From Deltaproteobacteria bacterium (lineage in GTDB: Bacteria; Desulfobacterota; Binatia; UBA9968), in assembly GCA_020027655.1 (NCBI GenBank), contig JAHKKJ010000341.1, positions 1 to 5,073 of the forward strand: a stretch of 5,073 nt of DNA, read 5' to 3'. Position numbers and translations under genes: made by a program. Positions 1 to 4,625 of the stretch are shown one piece after another. Numbering within the stretch: the stretch's first letter is position 1; each line of letters begins with the position of its first letter. The notes beneath the pieces are model-generated. The model worked only from the letters and a program-made list of their open reading frames with translations, did not search any database and was not told where the DNA came from.

Positions 1-41
1 GAGGATTTTAAGATTGAAGAGTAGTTTCATCGGGTCTTCAG

Positions 42-55
42 CCGTCTTTAGACGG
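42..55. repeat. small perfect hairpin (CCGTCT / AGACGG)
   Basis: A perfect 6-bp inverted repeat with a 2-base centre (42-47 and 50-55). It is followed by a second, larger hairpin at 64-84, and both are bracketed by the 9-mer GGTCTTCAG at 33-41 and 83-91. Adjacent G/C-rich hairpins with a short repeated TTCA-containing flank are reminiscent of REP-like elements or of the ends of IS200/IS605-type transposons. No transposase is visible in the window, so this is resemblance only. Confidence 0.5.
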
Positions 56-63
56 AAAGGAAC

Positions 64-84
64 CCACCGCCTTTAAGGCGGTGG
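64..84. repeat. 10-bp palindromic hairpin (CCACCGCCTT / AAGGCGGTGG)
   Basis: A perfect 10-bp inverted repeat around one central T (arms 64-73 and 75-84); in practice a stem of at least 8 GC-rich pairs with a small loop. No T-run follows on the plus strand, so it is not a classic intrinsic terminator in that direction. It could be a REP-like unit, or an IS200/IS605-type end with the element body to the left of the window. A reading frame ending at the TAG at 22-24 enters from the left edge, but too little of it is visible to call a gene. Confidence 0.55.
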
Positions 85-103
85 TCTTCAGTTTCTTTGC
101 GGC

Positions 104-235
104 CCCTTCGACGTTGCTCAGGACATGCTTTGCGCCTTTGCGCGAGATATTCCGAGTTTTGGTCGCGGCTTTGCCGCGCTGTGTCTGTGGTGAATACTCC
201 TTCACAGTAAATCCCGAAGAACCATTAAACCCATC
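104..235. repeat. dispersed intergenic repeat, copy 1
   Basis: Positions 104-130 match the reverse complement of 4357-4383 at 25 of 27 bases. Positions 132-142 (GCGCCTTTGCG) and 137-146 (TTTGCGCGAG) recur in direct orientation at 4432-4442 and 4445-4454. The element also holds a hairpin CGCGGC-TTT-GCCGCG at 164-178. Similar TTCGAC..GCTCAGGAC and CTTTGCG-rich strings are common between genes in many environmental bacterial genomes (general recollection, not a search). The right boundary is approximate. The element lies just downstream of the cupin gene on the minus strand. Confidence 0.55.
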
Positions 236-242
236 GCCCCGG

Positions 243-1379
243 TCAACCGGCGGCCGCCATCTTCTTTCGCCATTCGGCTTGCTTGTGCACGGTTGTCGTG
301 ACCTCGAACTTGCTATCGAAAGCATGCTCGGTCGGGTTGATGGGCACCCGCCAACGCAGTTTGCTGTAGAAGTTTAGCCGCAAGAAATTCTCATCCTCGG
401 GCGGGATGCTGATGACGCTGTGGGCGATACCCAGCGGGATGATGGTAATCTCTCCCGGCGAGACCTCCACGTTCTCGAACTCGGACATGTCGAGCGCATC
501 GCCGCGAAACTGGATTCGGACCTCCTCGCTTCGCAGTGCCCGATGAAACGCGAACTGCTCGTCCTGCATGTTGTATGTACGGATCCTCATGCTGGCCGAT
601 TCCATCAGCGGCTGGGTACCGGAGTCTTCGCGGCCTTTACCTACGATTGCTGTAAAATGATCGAAAGCTCGAAGCTTGCGGATCGCGCTTCCTGGACGGC
701 CTCGCCCGAGCGCGGCAACGCCGACCAGCGAGTCATAATCGCGTTCCACGACGGTGGAATCATCGGCGCCGTCGTCCCAGAAGTGCATCTTCTCGATGAC
801 CTGACCCTTGGAAGCTGACTCAATTCCCTGCGGAGCCGTCCAATCGGGGCCACCAATACGTTTGACTTCGAAGCTGGTGTGGCTCGTGTACTGGTCTTCA
901 CCCATGAGGTAATCAACCGCCTCATGGCTCAGGCAGAAGTAACGCAAGCTGTCATCACGCCCAATGGAGCGGTGAGAGATACCCCCCGGAACCAGCATCA
1001 CCTCGCCTGGTGCCATCTCGTAGACGCCAAACTCGGTCTCCACCGTGGTGTTGCCGCAGAACTGGAAGTAGATCATGTCGCAGTCGACATAACGGTGAAA
1101 GCTCTCCTGGACTCCTACCACGTTTTCCACGCCGATCCGGTGGTTTTCGTTCTCGAGGATCACCAGCGACTGGTTGGGAATACTGAGCATGTCAAAGGGC
1201 CGGAACCGCGGCGTGTAATGCGTGCTTTTGGCCGTTCCCATCAAGCCGGCCTTTTTGCGCTCTGCCCACGCCGCCAACCCAGGTCTGGGGAAATCCTTCC
1301 ACGTTGTCATGAACTCGCCAATCTGTTTCTGCTTATAAACCTTCTCTTCTGCGGCTTTGGTTTCAATTCTTTTGAACAT
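243..1379 (-). CDS. bicupin metalloprotein, homogentisate 1,2-dioxygenase-like
   Basis: This 378-residue protein, probably cytosolic (no signal peptide), has two cupin barrels. Cupin 1 spans about residues 65-155, with H95, D101 and H136 in the metal-ligand positions and the closing strand motif PGGISH. Cupin 2 spans about 240-340, with H279, E285 and H320 and the motif PLGIAH. Both sites have the same spacing (6, then 35 residues), which supports an internal duplication; a His-x5-Glu...His ligand arrangement is known from homogentisate dioxygenase, whose active site is in the C-terminal cupin. The substrate cannot be read from the sequence; an iron- or other metal-dependent aromatic ring dioxygenase is plausible, and an isomerase or non-enzymatic cupin is possible. 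The start at 1379 is fixed by an AGGAGG Shine-Dalgarno (on the plus strand CCTCCT, 1383-1388). The gene stands alone, and its codons are intact throughout. Confidence 0.85.
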   Translation of the reverse strand: MFKRIETKAAEEKVYKQKQIGEFMTTWKDFPRPGLAAWAERKKAGLMGTAKSTHYTPRFRPFDMLSIPNQSLVILENENHRIGVENVVGVQESFHRYVDCDMIYFQFCGNTTVETEFGVYEMAPGEVMLVPGGISHRSIGRDDSLRYFCLSHEAVDYLMGEDQYTSHTSFEVKRIGGPDWTAPQGIESASKGQVIEKMHFWDDGADDSTVVERDYDSLVGVAALGRGRPGSAIRKLRAFDHFTAIVGKGREDSGTQPLMESASMRIRTYNMQDEQFAFHRALRSEEVRIQFRGDALDMSEFENVEVSPGEITIIPLGIAHSVISIPPEDENFLRLNFYSKLRWRVPINPTEHAFDSKFEVTTTVHKQAEWRKKMAAAG

Positions 1380-1382
1380 TAG

Positions 1383-1389
1383 GCCTCCT
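1383..1389 (-). promoter_or_regulatory. Shine-Dalgarno of the bicupin gene
   Basis: On the minus strand the sequence reads GAGGAGG, then CCT and A, before the ATG at 1379-1377. It decides the start in favour of this ATG over the internal ATG at codon 24. Confidence 0.7.
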
Positions 1390-1468
1390 CGTGGTGGATC
1401 TGATGCTCTCTTTCAGTGGCATGGTCCAGGGTTGAATCGAATAAATGTAGCGGTGAAAACAGCCGGAA

Positions 1469-1495
1469 ACTATAAGACGCTCCGCTGGTTGTCAA
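1469..1495 (-). promoter_or_regulatory. candidate sigma70-type promoter for the bicupin gene
   Basis: On the minus strand a perfect -35 box TTGACA (1495-1490) is followed, 15 bases on, by TATAGT (1474-1469), five of six matches to the -10 consensus. The spacer is shorter than the ideal 17, so the promoter may be weak or activator-dependent; an alternative -10 TAGTTT gives 17 bases but a poorer match. The resulting leader would be about 80 bases. Confidence 0.4.
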
Positions 1496-1526
1496 GGCTC
1501 AGTAAGGTGGAGCGATGTTTGACAAC
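1488..1526. repeat. 8-bp inverted repeat containing both divergent -35 boxes
   Basis: GTTGTCAA at 1488-1495 and TTGACAAC at 1519-1526 are perfect inverted copies, 23 bases apart. Each contains a TTGACA box pointing outwards, so the divergent promoters of the bicupin gene and the broken solute-binding protein gene are arranged symmetrically. Whether the symmetry reflects a shared regulator site or only two good -35 boxes cannot be told from the sequence. Confidence 0.45.
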
Positions 1527-1546
1527 AACTTTCCGCCGAATACTAT
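1519..1546 (+). promoter_or_regulatory. candidate sigma70-type promoter for the solute-binding protein gene
   Basis: A perfect TTGACA (1519-1524), a 16-base spacer and TACTAT (1541-1546, four of six consensus matches) lie about 110 bases upstream of the start at 1658. It would still drive transcription of the broken gene. Confidence 0.45.
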
Positions 1547-1657
1547 CAGTTCACAATGGAAACGAGCAGGCGTCATAAGCTCCAATGTTCGTCTCCGTCG
1601 CTCCGGCGTCTTTTCGACTTTCCCAAGGGCGTCAAATCAATTCACGAGAGGTGAACC

Positions 1658-2278
1658 ATGTCCTCCAGGTTAAAAATAAATTTGGGCCTTATTCAGCTTG
1701 CATTTGGCGTTCTCCTCCTTGGCGACTCTTTCTGGAGCGCCGGCGCGGCGGCCGACTGGAAGAGTGAATGGGAAAAAACCGTAGCGGCCGCAAAAAAAAG
1801 AGGGACAAGTCGTCCTTTTAATGAGACGTTACGAAGGGGTTTTTGCTGAATTCAGGAAGGAGTATCCCGAAATCAGAGTCGTCACGATCACAGGGCGCGG
1901 ATCGGACCTCGGCAACCGAATCGTCGCCGAAAGGAGGGCGGGGAAGTATCTGGTGGACATCTATGTTGGCGGTCCCTACACGGTTGCTTCTAGCCTCATG
2001 CCCGCCAAGGCGGTCGATCCCATCTCGGATGTCCTCTTTCTTCCGGAAGTTGTCGATGAGTCCAAATGGATCACCGGGAAGCATCGCTACACCGATCTCG
2101 CATTGCGGATCAAGGTGAGCATCATAACTCCGGCAGAGTGGACATTCCGAAAGATGATGTTGATACGGACCATAAACTGGTTGAGGGCAAGAAATACTGG
2201 GACCAGAACCAAGCTGAGTGGTCCGACGTAAAGCCGATTGTCCAACTGGGTAAAGAGATAATGAGGAGCAGAAACTAA
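1658..2278 (+). pseudogene. broken family 1 ABC transporter solute-binding protein (iron-type), frameshifted and internally deleted
   Basis: Intact relatives are periplasmic binding proteins of roughly 330-360 residues that deliver iron or small organic ligands to an ABC permease. Here only about 207 codons remain, in three frame segments. Segment 1 (1658-1799) has a signal peptide (KINLGLIQLAFGVLLLG core, AAA-type cleavage region) and the mature start DWKSEWEKTVAAAKK. An extra A in the A8 run at 1792-1799 shifts the frame. Segment 2 (about 1800-2096) reads EGQVV, then YPEIRV, GRGSDLGNRIVAERRAGKY and DESKWITGKHRYTD, typical of the N-terminal lobe. After about 2097-2125 the frame changes again, and segment 3 ends with GRVDIPKDD and a QAEWSDVKPI tail, the usual C-terminus, stopping at 2278. 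The central 130-150 residues are missing. A Shine-Dalgarno (GAGAGGTG, 1646-1653) precedes the start. No permease or ATPase gene is adjacent. Confidence 0.8.
1792..1799 (+). other. A8 homopolymer at the site of the frameshift
   Basis: Eight A residues follow GC in the codons for A-K-K. Removing one A gives A-K-K-E-G-Q-V-V, exactly the expected continuation into the downstream frame; with eight, the frame closes at the TGA at 1847-1849. It may be a mutation, a sequencing or assembly error, or a site where polymerase slippage could restore the frame. Confidence 0.7.
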
Positions 2279-2493
2279 GCGAACAATTCGAAGTATTACG
2301 ACGATTCGACGACGAGGCCAGGGAACAAATAAGGAATAACGCTCATCCAGGCGGCAGGACGTCGAACACCCGGGCCTCTCATTGAGGTACATTGCGTCTG
2401 ATACCACCTTGGGCCGATATCCTTTTCAGTCGACGACGGTGATCCAACCTCCCTGGGTCCCAAAAATGTTCTGGTAGGATCATGCTGCGGTGA

Positions 2494-2508
2494 CGGGCTT
2501 CGAGCCCG
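2494..2508. repeat. 6-bp hairpin CGGGCT-TCG-AGCCCG
   Basis: Perfect 6-bp GC-rich stem with a 3-base loop immediately before the hexamer repeat. No T-run follows, so intrinsic terminator function is unlikely, though it could be the end of a transcript from the left. Confidence 0.45.
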
Positions 2509-2529
2509 ATCCAGATCCAGATCCAGATC
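2508..2529. repeat. tandem hexamer GATCCA x3 plus GATC
   Basis: Three exact copies of GATCCA followed by a partial GATC. It gives four GATC sites in 22 bases. It is probably a replication-slippage microsatellite. Confidence 0.75.
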
Positions 2530-2550
2530 GGGAGGCTAGGCATACCCCTA

Positions 2551-2579
2551 TTGACCCTGCCTCAGAAAAAAAGTAAAAG
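2551..2579 (+). promoter_or_regulatory. candidate promoter of the CsgG-like lipoprotein gene
   Basis: TTGACC (2551-2556, five of six matches), a 17-base spacer and TAAAAG (2574-2579, four of six) precede the start at 2639, giving a leader of about 50 bases. Spacing and position are right for sigma70; no operator is evident. Confidence 0.45.
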
Positions 2580-2626
2580 ACGCCCCACTCGGTGTGTCCC
2601 AAGCAACATGGGATAAATACAACTTT

Positions 2627-2633
2627 GGAGGGG
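2627..2633 (+). promoter_or_regulatory. Shine-Dalgarno that sets the lipoprotein start
   Basis: GGAGGGG ends 5 bases before the ATG at 2639. It argues against the in-frame GTG at 2594, which would add 15 residues ahead of the signal peptide and has no such site. Confidence 0.7.
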
Positions 2634-2638
2634 ATGCT

Positions 2639-3556
2639 ATGAGACCGATTACAATCAGATTATTCTGTAGCATAGTCGTAGCCGTTTCGCTCGCGGGTTG
2701 CGGAGTCCGGATGGGCGACGATTCGGCCAGAACACCCGTGACCGGTTCGGCCGGAGGCGCGACGGCGCAAAATGCCAATGCGAAACTTGAACATTGCGAT
2801 CAATCGCTGGGCACTTTGGCTGTGGTCGAAGACCAGACAGCGCCCTGGTACTATCGGCTCACCCGGGAGTACAAGCTGACCTCGACGGTTCCGCTTATTC
2901 GCTTACTGGTCCAGCAATCTAACTGCTTCGTAGTCGTCGAGCGCGGGCGAGCATTCGGCCAGATGCAAACGGAGCGTGCCCTGAATCAGGCAGGTGAATT
3001 GCGCCAGGGAAGTAACTTTGGGCAAGGACAGATCGTTGCCGCGGACTATTCGCTTAATCCAATGATCACGTTCAGCCAAAAGGACACTCGCGGTGTTGGG
3101 AGCGTACTGGGCGGCATTCCCTACGCCGGCGCATTCGGAGCGCTGGCGGCAAGCCTCAGGACAAGCGAAGCCTCGACGACGCTCACGCTAGTCGATAACC
3201 GGTCGGGCGTGCAATTGGCTGCGGCCGAAGGGGCCGCGTCGAATACCGACTTCGCCGCGTGGAGCGGCTTTTTCGGATCGGGCGGTGGGGGAAGCCTCGG
3301 GGGATATACCAATACACCGGAGGGCAAAGTGCTGGCTGGCGCGTTTGCGGACGCATACAACCGGCTTGTCGGTGCCGTGAGAAACTACAAGGCCCAGGAG
3401 GTTAAGGGTGGACTAGGGAGCGGTGGGGCGTTGGGAGTACAGGGGGGTACGACTCCCGCATCGCAAGCCCTTGAAAGCCCGGCACCGGCACCAGCAACTA
3501 AACCCGTCGCAAAGCCTGCGCCTAAACCGGCGCTGCAAGCTGCGCCTAAAAAGTAG
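2639..3556 (+). CDS. CsgG/HfaB-family outer-membrane lipoprotein
   Basis: A 305-residue precursor with a lipoprotein signal: positive start (MRPITIR), hydrophobic core and lipobox LAGC with the lipidated Cys at 21. A low-complexity linker (22-48) leads to a CsgG-type domain (about 50-252) containing the typical VPLIRLLVQQSNCFVVVERGR region, a conserved ALNQAGELRQGSN stretch and GQIVAADYSLNP, where relatives form the nonameric secretion pore with a 36-strand barrel. Gly-rich segments at 152-169 and 210-223 may fall in the membrane hairpins. The C-terminus (281-305) is a Pro/Ala/Lys tail (KPVAKPAPKPA), which could reach into the periplasm or contact peptidoglycan. The family exports curli subunits or anchors holdfast, but no csgA-, csgB-, csgE- or csgF-like gene is in view, so the substrate is unknown. 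It is monocistronic: its own promoter upstream, a strong terminator downstream. Confidence 0.82.
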   Translation: MRPITIRLFCSIVVAVSLAGCGVRMGDDSARTPVTGSAGGATAQNANAKLEHCDQSLGTLAVVEDQTAPWYYRLTREYKLTSTVPLIRLLVQQSNCFVVVERGRAFGQMQTERALNQAGELRQGSNFGQGQIVAADYSLNPMITFSQKDTRGVGSVLGGIPYAGAFGALAASLRTSEASTTLTLVDNRSGVQLAAAEGAASNTDFAAWSGFFGSGGGGSLGGYTNTPEGKVLAGAFADAYNRLVGAVRNYKAQEVKGGLGSGGALGVQGGTTPASQALESPAPAPATKPVAKPAPKPALQAAPKK

Positions 3557-3588
3557 ATTGGCAACTTGATTGTGGGTTTATGAATCGG

Positions 3589-3619
3589 AGCCCGGCTGGG
3601 GAATTATCCCAGCCGGGCT
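3589..3619. terminator. strong 12-bp hairpin terminator, possibly bidirectional
   Basis: A perfect 12-bp stem (AGCCCGGCTGGG at 3589-3600, its complement at 3608-3619) with a 7-base loop, followed by TTTCG. The U-tract is short, but the stem is very stable and lies 32 bases after the lipoprotein stop. Because a minus-strand remnant ends at 3641, the same hairpin could have served both convergent genes. Confidence 0.8.
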
Positions 3620-3640
3620 TTCGTACGTAGCGAATTCTTG

Positions 3641-3889
3641 CTAGTCCAGCTGGCACCACTCCGTAAATTCTTCCAGTCCTAACTGATCCAGTGTGTTCTT
3701 GAACGGACGACCTGTTCGCGCGTGACGGCCTGAGAGGCGGTGGTATTCGAAAATAAGATCGGGTAGCCACTTGGTGATGGTGAAGCCTTTGTATTTGCCG
3801 TCCGGGATGGGCTCTAGAAATCTCGGGCCGACGTCTTGCCGTCAAAGTCGGCGATCAGCCGAATTGCGCGCCGGGTTCGCGCTACTCAT
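3641..3889 (-). pseudogene. frameshifted remnant of an unrecognised minus-strand gene
   Basis: On the minus strand an open frame from 3841 to the TAG at 3641 encodes about 66 residues with protein-like content: FLEPIPDGKYKGFTITKW, then PDLIFEYHRLSGRHARTGR, and a C-terminus ending EFTEWCQLD. Immediately upstream the frame is closed by TGA (3844-3842), while a neighbouring frame reads RAIRLIADFDGK up to about the same point, so a one-base change would join the two. An ATG at 3889 in the first frame gives only 15 codons before the stop. I do not recognise the family. The balanced residue composition and a gene end placed right beside the terminator favour a decayed gene over chance; chance remains possible. 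Confidence 0.4.
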
Positions 3890-3910
3890 TTAACGTGCAT
3901 TGTCGAGCAT

Positions 3911-3933
3911 CTAATTTGGTACTGCTAAATTAG
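3911..3933. promoter_or_regulatory. palindromic operator candidate upstream of the antitoxin
   Basis: CTAATTT (3911-3917) and AAATTAG (3927-3933) form a perfect 7-bp inverted repeat with a 9-base centre, 24 bases before the antitoxin start. Its right half overlaps an extended -10-like TGCTAAATT (3923-3931). Phd/YefM antitoxins bind palindromes over their own promoters, so autorepression is the natural reading; this is inferred from position and symmetry. Confidence 0.5.
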
Positions 3934-3957
3934 TGGGCACAGTAAGGGGAAAGTTTT

Positions 3958-4242
3958 ATGTCACTGAATCCGTCTGAAGACATCCGATCGGTCACCGACC
4001 TGAAGCGAAAGACCAGAGAGATTCTGAACCACGTTCATTGCACGAAGAGACCCATGGTGTTGACCGTAAACGGCAAAGCCGATGCGGTTTTGATGGACAC
4101 CAAAACCTATGAAAAACACTTGAGAGCGAGCAATATGGCGCGGTTTCTGGTTCAGGCGGAGGAGGACATAGCGGCCGGACGAACGCGGTCCATACGCTCT
4201 TTTCTAAAAGCATTCAAACATGCCCGAAAAATTTTGCGTTAG
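3958..4242 (+). CDS. type II toxin-antitoxin system antitoxin, Phd/YefM family
   Basis: A 94-residue protein. The N-terminal half (about 7-55) is a Phd/YefM fold: SVTDLKRKTREILNHV, the strand RPMVLTVNGKADAVL and DTKTYEKHL, as used for dimerisation and operator binding. The C-terminal part (about 60-94) carries AEEDIAAGRTRSI and a basic end (KAFKHARKILR); in relatives this region is disordered until it wraps around and neutralises a RelE/ParE- or Doc-type toxin. A Shine-Dalgarno AAGGGGA (3944-3950) lies 7 bases before the ATG, and a palindrome upstream could be its operator. A full toxin normally follows and overlaps the antitoxin end, but here only a stub reading frame does, so the antitoxin is probably an orphan. 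It might still cross-regulate another pair, or persist only by lack of selection. Confidence 0.82.
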   Translation: MSLNPSEDIRSVTDLKRKTREILNHVHCTKRPMVLTVNGKADAVLMDTKTYEKHLRASNMARFLVQAEEDIAAGRTRSIRSFLKAFKHARKILR

Positions 4243-4294
4243 CATCACGCGCTTTTCTCTCCTTCCTACTCAGAAAAATTTCAACTATCTTTGA
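4220..4294 (+). pseudogene. possible truncated toxin start overlapping the antitoxin end
   Basis: An ATG at 4220, out of frame with the antitoxin and overlapping its last 23 bases, opens a 24-codon frame beginning MPEKFCVSITRF and stopping at 4294. RelE/ParE toxins paired with Phd/YefM antitoxins often start this way (a short Met-Pro-x-x-Phe-x-Val strand) and overlap the upstream gene, but an intact one has about 90-100 codons with helices and the catalytic or gyrase-binding strands that are absent here. No good Shine-Dalgarno precedes it, as is usual for translationally coupled starts. It is too short for certainty. Confidence 0.3.
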
Positions 4295-4610
4295 TAAGAT
4301 TCAATTCTTGCCTTTGAAATGTTCAACAGAGCGACTTTAAGAAAATTTATCGCGCCAAGCATGTCCTGAGCACAGTCGAAGGGACGCCAAGCACGCAAAG
4401 TAAGACATTTATTTATTTTCTCCGAACCTTGGCGCCTTTGCGTCTTTGCGCGAGTCACAGTTTTTTCCGATTGCTTTGTTCGGCTGTGCTTGATGTGCTT
4501 GACTAGATTTTCGCTTGACTTCGGTGAACCCCTCGTGGTACGCGCCTAAGCGGTATTAAGACTGTTCAGCTGTTGTCCCGCCCCTGAGACCTTGGCTTCT
4601 TGACTACCGT
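4295..4610. other. intergenic interval dominated by a dispersed repeat
   Basis: No gene is recognisable between the antitoxin/toxin remnant and the family 5 solute-binding protein. The interval contains repeat copy 2 (4357-4454), an AT-rich patch (about 4400-4422) and a TTGACT at 4515-4520 that could be a -35 box but lacks a convincing -10 partner. Confidence 0.5.
4357..4454. repeat. dispersed intergenic repeat, copy 2 (rearranged)
   Basis: The left part (4357-4383) is the inverse of 104-130 with 25 of 27 bases the same; the right part (4432-4454) repeats 132-146 in direct orientation with an 8-base expansion. Within it CGCCAAG (4385-4391) and CGCAAAG (4394-4400) are answered by CTTGGCG (4428-4434) and CTTTGCG (4436-4442, again 4444-4450), so the whole folds as a long imperfect hairpin around an AT-rich loop. 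No reading frame of its own. Confidence 0.6.
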
Positions 4611-4611
4611 A

Positions 4612-4618
4612 AAGGAGG
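4612..4618 (+). promoter_or_regulatory. consensus Shine-Dalgarno of the family 5 solute-binding protein
   Basis: AAGGAGG ends 7 bases before the ATG at 4626, an ideal site that fixes the start. Confidence 0.75.
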
Positions 4619-4625
4619 AAAGGCC

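Larger units (their letters stand above)
2279..2550. other. non-coding interval, no gene recognised
   Basis: This stretch between the broken solute-binding protein gene and the CsgG-like gene has no reading frame with family-like composition and no good Shine-Dalgarno. It contains the small hairpin at 2494-2508 and the hexamer repeat at 2508-2529. A minus-strand open stretch (2407-2087) runs into the pseudogene on the other strand and looks fortuitous. Confidence 0.5.

Noticed and set aside
38..377. Open frames at 38-325 (minus) and 81-377 (plus)
   Set aside because: They run through hairpins and the dispersed repeat and overlap the cupin gene end; composition is Arg/Pro/Ser-rich and not protein-like.
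420..1382. Plus-strand open frames at 420-818 and 879-1382, and the minus-strand frame at 641-925
   Set aside because: They lie opposite or out of frame with the intact bicupin gene, have no Shine-Dalgarno and no family-like residues; shadows of the real gene.
1585..1767. Plus-strand 60-codon frame and the 1357-1578 frame in the divergent promoter region
   Set aside because: They overlap promoters or the SBP signal peptide in another frame and lack ribosome sites.
1818..2407. Minus-strand frames at 1818-2084 and 2087-2407
   Set aside because: Antisense to the recognisable SBP segments; no motif and no start signal.
2508..2529. Hexamer tandem repeat as a CRISPR or iteron array
   Set aside because: Only three 6-base units without spacers; no Rep gene and no cas genes nearby.
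2594..2638. GTG at 2594 as the start of the CsgG-like gene
   Set aside because: It puts 15 polar residues ahead of a lipoprotein signal peptide; the ATG at 2639 has a strong Shine-Dalgarno and gives a canonical signal and lipobox.
3121..3360. Minus-strand 79-codon frame inside the CsgG-like gene
   Set aside because: Pro/Ala/Ser-rich antisense shadow of GC-rich codons.
3992..4213. Minus-strand frame opposite the antitoxin
   Set aside because: Antisense to a well-supported Phd/YefM gene, no ribosome site.
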